A stretch of DNA of 64,000 bases. Origin: Bog-473 sp963745665. Lineage in GTDB: Bacteria > Actinomycetota > Acidimicrobiia > Acidimicrobiales > RAAP-2. A program made the position numbers and the translations under genes. The DNA lies in NCBI GenBank assembly GCA_963745665.1, contig CAVUYE010000001.1, positions 620,001 to 684,000 of the forward strand. Direction: 5' to 3'. Position 1 is the stretch's first letter. Every line of letters starts with the position of its first letter. The notes below the pieces were generated by a model, which was not told where the DNA came from, did no database searches, and worked only from the letters and a program-made list of their open reading frames with translations. Shown in pieces: positions 49,826-57,624 of this stretch.

Positions 49826-51001
49826 ATGACCACCGCAGTCATCGTCGACGCCGTCCGGACCGCCGGCGGCAAGCGCAACGGGAAGCTCCGCAACTGGCAC
49901 GCGGTAGACCTGGCCTCCGAGGCCCTCATGGCCGTCGCCCAGCGCAACCAGCTGGACCCGGCCCTGATCGACGACGTGATCATGGGCTGCGTCATGCAGG
50001 TGGCCGAGCAGTCGCTCAACATCGGCCGCAACGCCGTCCTCGCGGCGGGATGGCCCGAGTCGGTGCCCGCCACCACCATCGACCGCCAGTGCGGCTCCTC
50101 GCAGCAGGCGGTCCACTTCGCGGCCCAGGGCGTCATGGCCGGGGCCTACGACATTGCGGTCGCCGGCGGCATCGAGTCCATGACCCGCACGCCCATGGGG
50201 TCCTCCGTCGTGCGTGACCTCGGGTACCCCTTCGGGCCGCGCATGATGCAGCGCTACACCGAGACCGGTCTGCCCGGCCAGGGCATCGGGGCCGAGATGA
50301 TCGCCGACAAGTGGGGCATCTCGCGCGAAGAGCTCGACGCCTTCTCGGTCGAGAGTCACAAGCGGGCCGCCCGGGCCACGGCCGAGGGCCGGTTCGAGAA
50401 CGAGATCGTGCCCGTACTCGTGCGCGACGACGAGAGCCACGACACCGACGAGGTCTTCGCCGCCGACGAGGGCATCCGGCCGGACTCGAGCATCGAGACA
50501 TTGGCCAAGTTGAAGCCCGCCTTCAAGGAGGACGGCAAGGTGACGGCGGGGAACTCCTCGCAGATCACCGACGGTGCTTCGGCCGTGCTGATCATGAGCG
50601 AGGAGAAGGCCAACGCACTGGGGCTGCGCCCCCGGGCGCGCTTCCACGCCTTCGCCCTGGCCGGCGTCGATCCCGTCACCATGCTGACCGGCCCGATCCC
50701 CGCCACCACGACCGTGCTGGAGCGGGCCAAGCTCACGATGGACGACATCGACGCGGTGGAGATCAACGAGGCCTTCGCCTCGGTCGTGCTCGCCTGGGAG
50801 AAGGAGCACCACCCCAACATGGAGTTGGTCAACCCCAACGGGGGCGCCATCGCGCTGGGTCACCCGTTGGGCGCGTCCGGGGGCAAGCTCACGGCCACGC
50901 TGCTGAACGAGCTCGAGCGGACGAACGGCCGCTACGGGCTGTTGACCATGTGCGAGGGCGGCGGGCTAGCCAACGCCATGATCATCGAGCGGCTGGGCTG
51001 A
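49826..51001 (+). CDS. Thiolase (acetyl-CoA acetyltransferase type)
   Basis: A 391-residue degradative or biosynthetic thiolase, which cleaves or forms a carbon-carbon bond between acyl-CoA units. The nucleophile Cys is in TIDRQCGSSQQAVHFAAQ, the two His regions are VEINEAFASVVLAWEKE and NPNGGAIALGHPLGASGG, and the second Cys is in LTMCEGGGLANAMII, where the family usually has C-x-G-x-G; all four are kept. The start is ATG 49826 with GGGAGGAG seven bases upstream. It is divergent from a PaaI thioesterase gene and convergent with crgA, with a hairpin in between. Confidence 0.95.
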   Translation: MTTAVIVDAVRTAGGKRNGKLRNWHAVDLASEALMAVAQRNQLDPALIDDVIMGCVMQVAEQSLNIGRNAVLAAGWPESVPATTIDRQCGSSQQAVHFAAQGVMAGAYDIAVAGGIESMTRTPMGSSVVRDLGYPFGPRMMQRYTETGLPGQGIGAEMIADKWGISREELDAFSVESHKRAARATAEGRFENEIVPVLVRDDESHDTDEVFAADEGIRPDSSIETLAKLKPAFKEDGKVTAGNSSQITDGASAVLIMSEEKANALGLRPRARFHAFALAGVDPVTMLTGPIPATTTVLERAKLTMDDIDAVEINEAFASVVLAWEKEHHPNMELVNPNGGAIALGHPLGASGGKLTATLLNELERTNGRYGLLTMCEGGGLANAMIIERLG

Positions 51002-51010
51002 ACCACCGCG

Positions 51011-51027
51011 GACCCGCCGGGCGGGTC
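51011..51027. terminator. Hairpin between thiolase and crgA genes
   Basis: GACCCG at 51011-51016 pairs with CGGGTC at 51022-51027 around a five-base loop, between two convergent genes. Without a T-tract it is a plausible bidirectional terminator. Confidence 0.45.
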
Positions 51028-51045
51028 GCGTGCAGCGGTGTCAGG

Positions 51046-51360
51046 TCAGCGGTATCTGGTGGCCAGCAGGAAGCCGATGAAGATGGCCGCCAGGCCGATG
51101 ACGAGGCCCCACGGCGAGCCGTGCGCCATGAACGGCAAGTGGGCCAGGTAGTTGACCGTGATGAGGGCCACGCCTCCGACGAGCAGCACCAAAATGAGGG
51201 CCCCGAACCACGGCGGGCTGTGGCGCACGCTCTTGGGAATCGGCGCCGTGTAGCGGCCGCTCTCCTCGGCCGTCTTGTAGCGGCCGACCTTCGCGGCTCG
51301 GCCGGTGGCGGACTTGCCTTTGCGGGACGCGCCGCCCGGTCCTTTAGTGCTGGTGGCCAC
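51046..51360 (-). CDS. crgA: Cell division protein CrgA
   Basis: A 104-residue membrane protein of the actinobacterial septation inhibitor/recruitment family. The N-terminal 45 residues are basic and polar, PIPKSVRHSPPWFGALILV leads into TM1, and a second TM (WGLVIGLAAIFIGFLLATRYR) ends the protein, the typical CrgA layout with a Trp/Pro-rich junction. In mycobacteria CrgA interacts with FtsZ, FtsQ and PBPs. Its place next to trpG and pknB copies the order known from M. tuberculosis (Rv0011c to Rv0014c). Confidence 0.93.
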   Translation of the reverse strand: MATSTKGPGGASRKGKSATGRAAKVGRYKTAEESGRYTAPIPKSVRHSPPWFGALILVLLVGGVALITVNYLAHLPFMAHGSPWGLVIGLAAIFIGFLLATRYR

Positions 51361-51422
51361 GGGGTCAGAGGTTAGCCACCCGCGGCGAGCGCCTCCGGAC
51401 GCGCCCGGTACGCTCGTGCGGC

Positions 51423-52016
51423 GTGGGACCCCGGGTGCTGCTCATCGACAACTACGACTCCTTCGTCTACAACCTGGTCCAGGAGCTGGGTGAGCTCGGG
51501 GCCGACCCAGTGGTCTTCCGCAACGACGCCATCGACGTGGCCGGCATCAGGGCCCAGCGACCCGACGCCGTGCTCATCTCGCCGGGGCCCGGTCGGCCCG
51601 AGGACGGCGGGGTGAGCCTGCAGGCCATCGGGGAGCTGGCCGGGGAGATCCCGCTCCTCGGCGTCTGCCTCGGGCACCAGTGCATCGGCCAGGCCTACGG
51701 AGGCAGCATCGTGGCCGCCCCGCACCTCATGCACGGCAAGACCTCTGAGATCCACCACGACGGCACGGGCATCTTCAGCGGACTCCCCAACCCCTTCGTC
51801 GCCACGCGGTACCACTCGCTGGTCGTGCGCCCCGACTCGGTGCCCGACGAGTTGGTGGTGACCGCCACCTCGACCGACGGGGTGGTGATGGGACTGCGCC
51901 ACCGCACGCTGGGCGTCGAAGGGGTGCAGTTCCACCCCGAGTCGGTGCTCACCGCGTCGGGACCCACCCTGCTGGCCAACTTCCTCGGCCAGCTGGGCGC
52001 CAGTACCCCCGCCTGA
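51423..52016 (+). CDS. Anthranilate/aminodeoxychorismate synthase glutaminase component (TrpG/PabA)
   Basis: A 197-residue class I glutamine amidotransferase that supplies ammonia to TrpE or PabB for tryptophan or folate synthesis. LLIDNYDSFVYNLVQELGE is the N-terminal signature, LISPGPGRPEDGG the oxyanion region, LLGVCLGHQCIGQAYGG carries the nucleophile Cys, and GVEGVQFHPESVLT the His-x-Glu of the triad. The start is GTG 51423. It is encoded between crgA and pknB, as in mycobacteria, where it is named trpG; sequence does not separate TrpG from PabA. No trpE or pabB lies in the window. Confidence 0.93.
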   Translation: MGPRVLLIDNYDSFVYNLVQELGELGADPVVFRNDAIDVAGIRAQRPDAVLISPGPGRPEDGGVSLQAIGELAGEIPLLGVCLGHQCIGQAYGGSIVAAPHLMHGKTSEIHHDGTGIFSGLPNPFVATRYHSLVVRPDSVPDELVVTATSTDGVVMGLRHRTLGVEGVQFHPESVLTASGPTLLANFLGQLGASTPA

Positions 52017-52037
52017 CTGCGCCGGCGGGAGCCCGGT

Positions 52038-54017
52038 TCAGCCGCGCCCGTGGTTGGAGCCGTTGGTCGTGCTCGTGGTGCTCGAGCTGGTCGTGGACGA
52101 GGGCGTCGTGGTCGTCGTCGTCGTGGTGGTCGCCGACTGGCACACGGAGATGTTGACGGTGCTCCCGCTGTTGACCTGTGCGTTGGCCGCCGGGCTCTGG
52201 CTGTCGACGTTCCCCGGCTGGGCCCCGTTGGGGCACGCCGTGTCGAACGTGGTGTTCGCCACCAGGCCGACGCCGGTGACGGCCGAGGTGGCAGCGGCCT
52301 GGGACTGCCCCACGACTCCCGGGACCGAGACGCAGTTGCCGGTCGAGATGACGAGGTTGACCGGGGTGTTGGGCTGGACGCTGATGCCGGAAGCCGGTGT
52401 CTGGGCCGACACCACTCCGGCCGGCTGGCTCGAACAGGCGCTGCTCTGACTGCCCACGTTCAGCCCGGCCTGTTGCAGGATGCCGCCGGCTCGGGCGGGC
52501 GACTGCCCGACCACGCTCGGGACCGAGACCGAGCTCTGCGTGCCCGAGACGGTCAGGGTCACCTTGCGCGTCTCGAGGATCTTCGAGTTGGCGGTGGGGT
52601 CCTGGCTCAGCACCGTCCCGACCGGCTGATCGCTCGTGATGTACTTCACGGTGTAACCCAGATTGGCGTCCTGCAGGACGGCGATGGCCTGAGTCAGCTG
52701 CTTGCCCGTCACGCCGGGGACGACCACGGTCGGGATGTTCGGGCCGCCGCTGACGACGAGGTTCACAGCGGAGTTCTTGGCCACCGAGGCACCCGCCCTG
52801 GGTTCGGTCGACAGGACGTCGCCCTTGGCGGTGTTGCTCGTCCTAACGGAGCTGGTTCCCACGGTGAGATGCTCGTTGTGGAGCGTCTGCGTGGCCTGGC
52901 CGGCCGGGAGGCCGACGACGTCGGGCACGGTCACGTTGCTGCCGAAGACCCCGACGGAGCGCAAGAGGAAGAAGGCGATCACGGCGAGGGCCAACAGCAG
53001 CACGACCAACAGGATGATGAGGTTGCGGGTGCGCTTCTTGCGCTCGAGCTCCTCCCGGCTGGCGGGCCCCCCGGCGCCGGCCGGTATGGCCATGGTGCGC
53101 CCGGTGCTCATGGGCACGACCTGGGTCACCCCCACCGCGGCCGTCATCATGGAGGTGAGTCCAGGATCACCGGCCTCGACTGGTCGTCCGTCGGCGAACC
53201 GGAGCAGGTCGGCGCGCAGCTCCTCGGCGGAGCCGTAGCGGTCGTCGGGGTTCTTGGCCATGGCCTTCATGACGACCGCCTCGAGCGCCGCCGGCACCGC
53301 GGGGTTGGCCTGTCGGGGCAGCACGGGCATGTCACGCACGTGCTTCGACGCCACCGCCACGGGCGAGTCGCCGGTAAAGGGCGGGCGGCCGACGGCCATT
53401 TCGTAGAGCACCACGCCGAGGGAGTAGATGTCGCTCCGCGCGTCCACGCCCTTGCCCTCCGCCTGCTCCGGTGAGAAATAGGCGGCCGTACCCATGACCG
53501 CACCCGTCTGGGTCAGGCTCTCCTCGGTGTTCATGGCCCGCGCGATGCCGAAGTCCGTGACCTTGACGTCGCCTTCCGGCGTGATCAGGACGTTGCCCGG
53601 CTTCACGTCGCGGTGGACAACGCCGTGGCGGTGGGCGAAGGCCAGGGCGGCCGCGACGCCGGCCCCGATGGAGGCAATCTGAGTGGGCGGCATGCGCTCG
53701 GGGTCGCGCAGTATGGCCGAGAGCGGCCGGCCCTCGACGTACTCCATGACGATGAAGTACGAGCCGTCGTCCTCCCCCCAGTCGAAGACCGGGACGATGT
53801 TGGGGTGGGACAGGTTGGCAGCGGCCTGGGCCTCGCGCCGGAACCGCTCCACGAAGGTGCGGTCGACGGAGAGCTCGGGGAAGAGGACCTTGAGCGCCAC
53901 CGGACGCTCGAGCTGGCGATCCATGGCCCGGTAGACCTGCGCCATACCGCCACGGGCGATCAGATGGGTGAGCTCGTAGCGACCCGAGTAGATGCGCGGT
54001 GTGTCGACCGGTTCCAT
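52038..54017 (-). CDS. pknB: PASTA-domain serine/threonine protein kinase (PknB)
   Basis: A 659-residue receptor kinase controlling growth and cell division. The kinase domain (about 13-275) has the Gly loop LIARGGMAQVYRA, K43 in VALKV, HRD at 135-137 (VVHRDVKPGNVLI), DFG at 155-157 and an activation loop with T-x-T (ESLTQTGAVMGTAAYFSPEQ). A juxtamembrane linker and one TM (about 331-353) follow, then four PASTA domains (about 361-630), each with a VP-x-V-x-G pattern (VTVPDVVGLPAGQATQTL, VVVPGVTGKQ, VSVPSVVGQS, VSVPGVVGQS), which bind muropeptides. The tail is Thr/Ser-rich. It is the last gene of the fhaA-fhaB-pstP-pknB set; pknA, pbpA and rodA are absent here. Confidence 0.97.
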   Translation of the reverse strand: MEPVDTPRIYSGRYELTHLIARGGMAQVYRAMDRQLERPVALKVLFPELSVDRTFVERFRREAQAAANLSHPNIVPVFDWGEDDGSYFIVMEYVEGRPLSAILRDPERMPPTQIASIGAGVAAALAFAHRHGVVHRDVKPGNVLITPEGDVKVTDFGIARAMNTEESLTQTGAVMGTAAYFSPEQAEGKGVDARSDIYSLGVVLYEMAVGRPPFTGDSPVAVASKHVRDMPVLPRQANPAVPAALEAVVMKAMAKNPDDRYGSAEELRADLLRFADGRPVEAGDPGLTSMMTAAVGVTQVVPMSTGRTMAIPAGAGGPASREELERKKRTRNLIILLVVLLLALAVIAFFLLRSVGVFGSNVTVPDVVGLPAGQATQTLHNEHLTVGTSSVRTSNTAKGDVLSTEPRAGASVAKNSAVNLVVSGGPNIPTVVVPGVTGKQLTQAIAVLQDANLGYTVKYITSDQPVGTVLSQDPTANSKILETRKVTLTVSGTQSSVSVPSVVGQSPARAGGILQQAGLNVGSQSSACSSQPAGVVSAQTPASGISVQPNTPVNLVISTGNCVSVPGVVGQSQAAATSAVTGVGLVANTTFDTACPNGAQPGNVDSQSPAANAQVNSGSTVNISVCQSATTTTTTTTTPSSTTSSSTTSTTNGSNHGRG

Positions 54018-54071
54018 GGCGCCCAGGAGCCTACGCTGGGAGCCTTCGCCGACGGCGAACGGACGGGCCTG

Positions 54072-55667
54072 TCATGGCGCAGCCGTCGTGGTCGTGACGG
54101 GGATGGTCGTCGTCGTGACCGGCACGGTGGTCGGTGTCGTTGTCGGCGGCGAATGCGGGGTGACGACGATCCGGCGCGTCGGCAGCGTGGTCGTCGTGGT
54201 GGTGGTCGTCGTGGTGGTGGTGGTGATACTGGTCACGTAGCTCCGCGCCGACTGCAACGAGGGCCGCTGGACACCGGCTCTGAGGGCTCCGATGGCCGTC
54301 GGCGACACGTCCAGGGTCGTGTAGCCGGTGTGATCCACGACCCTGGGGTGGAACCACAGGACGCCTCCGGGTTGGCCCTGCTTCACCACGATCTGCTCAC
54401 CCTGCGACGTCACGACCCAGTTGTCATAGGCGTACCACTTCAGGACGTAGTACGCCGCCACGGGAACGGCGGCCACCAGCAGCACGAAACCGATGACGCG
54501 CGGGGTGATGCGGCGCGGGATGCCCAGACGCCGCCGGCGTGCCCCGCGGGTCTCTTTGCCCTGCGGCTTGTCGTCCCCCCGCCGTCCCGGCGGGGGCGGC
54601 ACCCGCGTCGTGGAGCGGGCCACCGGCACCGCGGCGGCTGCACCCACGAAGAACTCGTCGCTGCGCGGGCCGGTCTCCACCAACGCGGTGGGCTCGTCGC
54701 CGAAGGCGAGGCGGGCGCCGGGTGCCAGCGACTCGTCCGGTGCCACCGCGGGGACGACCGCCGTGACGTCGGACTCTGGATAGGGCCCGTCTGAACGGGG
54801 CACCGTCCCGGCCTCGGGTGCGGGCTCCGGCGGCGCGGCTGCCGTGTCGTCTTCCACCACCGCCACGGCCGCCGTGGTCGGACCATCAGCGGCTAGCGCG
54901 GCGCCCAACGCGAGGGGCGTCACCTTTGTCGCGCCGTCGTCGCCTTCCTCCCCCACCTGCACGTCGACCACGACGACCGTGATGTTGTCGGCACCTCCGT
55001 GCAGGTTGGCGGCGTCGACCAGTTCCCGCGCCGCCTCGCCCGGGTCGTCGACGCCGCCCAGAATGCCGGCCAGCTCCTCGTTCCCGACCTCGTTGGTGAG
55101 ACCGTCGGAGCAGAGCAGCAGCCGGTCACCCGTGCGCAGCTCCAATTCCCACATGTCGGTCTCCACCTGGGCGTAGACGCCGAGGGCGCGGGTGAGGATG
55201 TGCCGTTGGGGGTGGACGGCCGCCTCCTCCTCGGTCATTTCTCCGTGGCGCATCCGTTCCTCGGCCAGGCTGTGGTCATCGGTGACCTGGGTCATGGCGC
55301 CGTCCGAGAAGACGTAGGCCCTGGAGTCGCCCACGTTGGCCAGCGCCAGCACGTCCCGGCCCTCGGTCCCGCCCACCAGGGCCACCGCCGTGAGCGTGGT
55401 ACCCATCCCACGGAGCTCGGTGTTCATCTGACTCTCGTGCCACACGGCGGCGTTGGCCTCCGAGAAGGCCTCGCGGAGCCCCTCGATCGTGGGGAGCCGC
55501 TCGAAGGCCTGCTCGAGCGTCTCGACCGCCACTCGGGCCGCCACCTCGCCCCCGACATGGCCGCCCATGCCGTCCGCCACGGCAAAGAGATTGGGACGCT
55601 CGAGTGGCAGATCTTGATTGACGGTGCGGACCCGCCCCACGTCGGAGGCGGACCCCGACCGCAGCAC
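54072..55667 (-). CDS. pstP: PP2C-family serine/threonine phosphatase (PstP)
   Basis: A 531-residue membrane phosphatase opposing PknB. The PP2C domain (about 1-238) has VNQDLPLERPNLFAVADGMG and GHVGGEVAA (metal-binding Asp at 32), LANVGDSRAYVFSDG, LLLCSDGLTNEV and ANLHGGADNITVVVV. An acidic Pro-rich linker (about 240-375), a TM (about 391-409), and an extracytoplasmic part with a long run of Thr near the end follow; the usual mycobacterial protein is of similar length. Start by GTG 55667; a TTG at 55673 would overlap the fhaB stop codon. The gene sits immediately after fhaB and 54 bases before pknB. Confidence 0.95.
   Translation of the reverse strand: MLRSGSASDVGRVRTVNQDLPLERPNLFAVADGMGGHVGGEVAARVAVETLEQAFERLPTIEGLREAFSEANAAVWHESQMNTELRGMGTTLTAVALVGGTEGRDVLALANVGDSRAYVFSDGAMTQVTDDHSLAEERMRHGEMTEEEAAVHPQRHILTRALGVYAQVETDMWELELRTGDRLLLCSDGLTNEVGNEELAGILGGVDDPGEAARELVDAANLHGGADNITVVVVDVQVGEEGDDGATKVTPLALGAALAADGPTTAAVAVVEDDTAAAPPEPAPEAGTVPRSDGPYPESDVTAVVPAVAPDESLAPGARLAFGDEPTALVETGPRSDEFFVGAAAAVPVARSTTRVPPPPGRRGDDKPQGKETRGARRRRLGIPRRITPRVIGFVLLVAAVPVAAYYVLKWYAYDNWVVTSQGEQIVVKQGQPGGVLWFHPRVVDHTGYTTLDVSPTAIGALRAGVQRPSLQSARSYVTSITTTTTTTTTTTTTLPTRRIVVTPHSPPTTTPTTVPVTTTTIPVTTTTAAP
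54181..54234. repeat. Low-complexity polythreonine-encoding tract in pstP
   Basis: A run of GTG/GTC-type triplets on the plus strand encodes about 13 consecutive Thr residues in the PstP extracytoplasmic tail. It is a candidate for slippage-driven length variation, similar to the Thr/Ser tail in the pknB gene. Confidence 0.8.
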
Positions 55668-55669
55668 CG

Positions 55670-56203
55670 TCAACGCGAGACCTCGAAGACGGTGGAACCG
55701 ATCTGGAGGAGGTCCCCCTTGCCCAGACGCATCGCTTGCGTGATCTGCTCGGAGTTCACGAACGTCCCGTTGGTCGAGCCGAGATCCTCGACCCACAGCT
55801 GGTCGTTGCGCCGGAACAGGCGGGCGTGCAGCGTCGACGTGTAGATGTCTTCCGGCATGGCGACGCCGCAGCCCGGCGATCGACCGATGGTCAGCTCGTC
55901 GTCGAGGTCGTAGGTGCGCCCGCTCTGCTCGGGCGATTGGACCACCTTCAGATAGAGCTGGCGGCGGCGGTTCGGACGGGGCTGGCTCGGGACGGCGACC
56001 GCGGCGCGCTCGGCCCGGCGCTCCTGGCGGCGCATGGAACGCGGCTTACGGATGGTGGCCGGGCTCATCTCCACCCACACGGCCCGGATGACGCGCAGGA
56101 AGAACAGGAAGATCAGCGCGATGACGCCCCACTGCATGACCCGGAGGACCGCATTGAGATTCTGCGTAGCGATGAGGATCGCGACCGGTTCAGGTGGCGT
56201 CAC
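55670..56203 (-). CDS. fhaB: FHA-domain membrane protein FhaB (FipA-like)
   Basis: A 177-residue protein with one N-terminal TM (VMQWGVIALIFLFFLRVIRA, about 22-42), a basic linker (about 50-80) and an FHA domain (about 85-177: ELTIGRSPGCGVAMPEDIYT, STLHARLFRRN and VEDLGSTNGTFVNSEQI), which binds phosphothreonine made by the PASTA kinase. Its GTG overlaps the fhaA TGA by four bases and its stop adjoins the pstP start. In mycobacteria FhaB/FipA links PknA/PknB signals to FtsZ and FtsQ and to PBPA. Confidence 0.94.
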   Translation of the reverse strand: MTPPEPVAILIATQNLNAVLRVMQWGVIALIFLFFLRVIRAVWVEMSPATIRKPRSMRRQERRAERAAVAVPSQPRPNRRRQLYLKVVQSPEQSGRTYDLDDELTIGRSPGCGVAMPEDIYTSTLHARLFRRNDQLWVEDLGSTNGTFVNSEQITQAMRLGKGDLLQIGSTVFEVSR

Positions 56204-56856
56204 GACATTTCGAATACGAGCTTCGTCGAACCCACACTGACCTCGTCCCCGCTGGCGAGGAGCTGTTCACGGACCGGGGTGCCGTTGACCCTCGTCCCGT
56301 TGGTGGACCCGAGATCGGTGACGAACACGCCGTCACCCTTGCGCCGGAGCTCAGCATGCCGGCGGCTCACGTTGGAATCCGGCAACACCACTTCGCATTC
56401 GGGCAGTCGGCCGATGACCAGGGCTTCCGAGCCCACCGGCACCCGGCGGCCGTCGGGCAGCACGAGCTCGGCCAGGAATCCGCCGTCCTCGCTCTCGCGC
56501 ACCTCCGCCGTGACCGTGAAGCGCCCTGCCTTCAGGCCGGCACCCTCGAAGATCTCCACCTCCACCGGGCCGACGAACGAGTAGCCCTCAATCCGCGCGT
56601 GCTCGCGGGCAGCGTCGGAGAGCTCGCGGGACAGGGCCTCGATGAAATTGGCGAAGCGACCGACGTCGGCCGCCGAGAGCGTCACGGCGAACGCATTGGG
56701 CGCGATGAGGCCCCGCACCCCCACCCGTCGATGGAGGTCCATCTCTCGGGTCAACCTGCGGCCGATCTCGACCGGCTGGAGGTTGCTTCGAAATGGCTTG
56801 GCCAACGTGCCCTCCACCAGACGCTCGAGGCGCTCCTCAAACTGCTGGAGTCCCAT
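56200..56856 (-). CDS. fhaA: DUF3662 and FHA domain protein FhaA
   Basis: A 218-residue cytoplasmic protein. The N-terminal DUF3662 domain (about 1-115) is QQFEERLERLVEGTLAKPFR, LQPVEIGRRLTREMD, and PNAFAVTLSAADVGRF. The C-terminal FHA domain (about 140-216) has VIGRLPECEVVLPDSNVSRR and VTDLGSTNGTRVNG. The long disordered linker of mycobacterial FhaA (more than 500 residues in total) is missing, so this is a compact form. In mycobacteria FhaA binds phosphorylated MviN/PknB partners and tunes peptidoglycan synthesis. It is the first gene of the division operon; tRNA-Leu lies upstream on the other strand. Confidence 0.94.
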   Translation of the reverse strand: MGLQQFEERLERLVEGTLAKPFRSNLQPVEIGRRLTREMDLHRRVGVRGLIAPNAFAVTLSAADVGRFANFIEALSRELSDAAREHARIEGYSFVGPVEVEIFEGAGLKAGRFTVTAEVRESEDGGFLAELVLPDGRRVPVGSEALVIGRLPECEVVLPDSNVSRRHAELRRKGDGVFVTDLGSTNGTRVNGTPVREQLLASGDEVSVGSTKLVFEMS

Positions 56857-56990
56857 GGTCTCCCAGAGATTACCGGGCCGCTGCGCCCAGGAGGGATTCA
56901 GAGGCCGTCTGACCTGGTCACCTACTCCAGAAGCCTGGACGGAGCCGAACCTGGGAGGCCCGCACAGCGACTACGGTTATCCGGTCACCC

Positions 56991-57077
<87 letters not shown>

Positions 57078-57393
57078 ACCAACCGACAACATCAGGGCGA
57101 GGGCCTCTCTGGCGCCGTCATTGACGAGGCCGTTCATCCCCTCGACCGGGATCCGTCACGTGCCCGAGGTTGCCATCCACGTCGGACTGCAACTGCCAAG
57201 CGGACGAGGGAACTCTCAGTCAAAGGATCCCCGAACGTAATGCGTCAAGCTAGTAACTTGCATTGCACAGGCTGACGGTGTCGGGACCGAACTGACGTTC
57301 TGCCTCGCTCCTTCATACTTGGCACGTTGCCTGGGCGCTGCGGGAGGCTATGGGGACTGACTGGATCTGGTTTTCAGCGCTGTCACGCTTGCC
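57078..57393. other. Gene-poor stretch between tRNA-Leu and a small membrane protein gene
   Basis: In 316 bases I find no credible coding frame and no strong inverted repeat. The segment around 57235-57275 is locally AT-richer (AACGTAATGCGTCAAGCTAG) and may carry the promoter of the following genes. Confidence 0.4.
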
Positions 57394-57600
57394 GTGCAGA
57401 CCGCCATGTACCAGGCACGCAGTGCGACGCCAAGCCCCTGGTTTGCGGTTTCGCCGGCCGGGGTCATTCTCATGATCATCGCCGCGGTCGGACTGGTCGT
57501 ATCGACACTCATCTTTGTCACGTCTTCGCCGTCCGGCTGGAGCCCGGCATCGGACAGCAATGAAGTATCCGACGCTGCGGAAACAGCTATTGCCCGATAA
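57394..57600 (+). CDS. Small single-pass membrane protein, unknown
   Basis: A 68-residue protein with one strong membrane segment, GVILMIIAAVGLVVSTLIFV (about 24-44), a polar N-terminus and an acidic C-terminus (EVSDAAETAIAR). The start may be GTG 57394 or ATG 57406. Third-position GC is high in the membrane part, which supports coding. It ends 24 bases before the start of the large secreted protein and is probably co-transcribed with it. No family recognised. Confidence 0.48.
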   Translation: MQTAMYQARSATPSPWFAVSPAGVILMIIAAVGLVVSTLIFVTSSPSGWSPASDSNEVSDAAETAIAR

Positions 57601-57624
57601 TTTCGACTGAAAGGAACCGGTCCC

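Noticed and set aside
52050..53474. Plus-strand open frame of 474 codons over pknB
   Set aside because: Kinase and PASTA motifs are clear on the minus strand; this frame is low-complexity Arg/Gly/His sequence.
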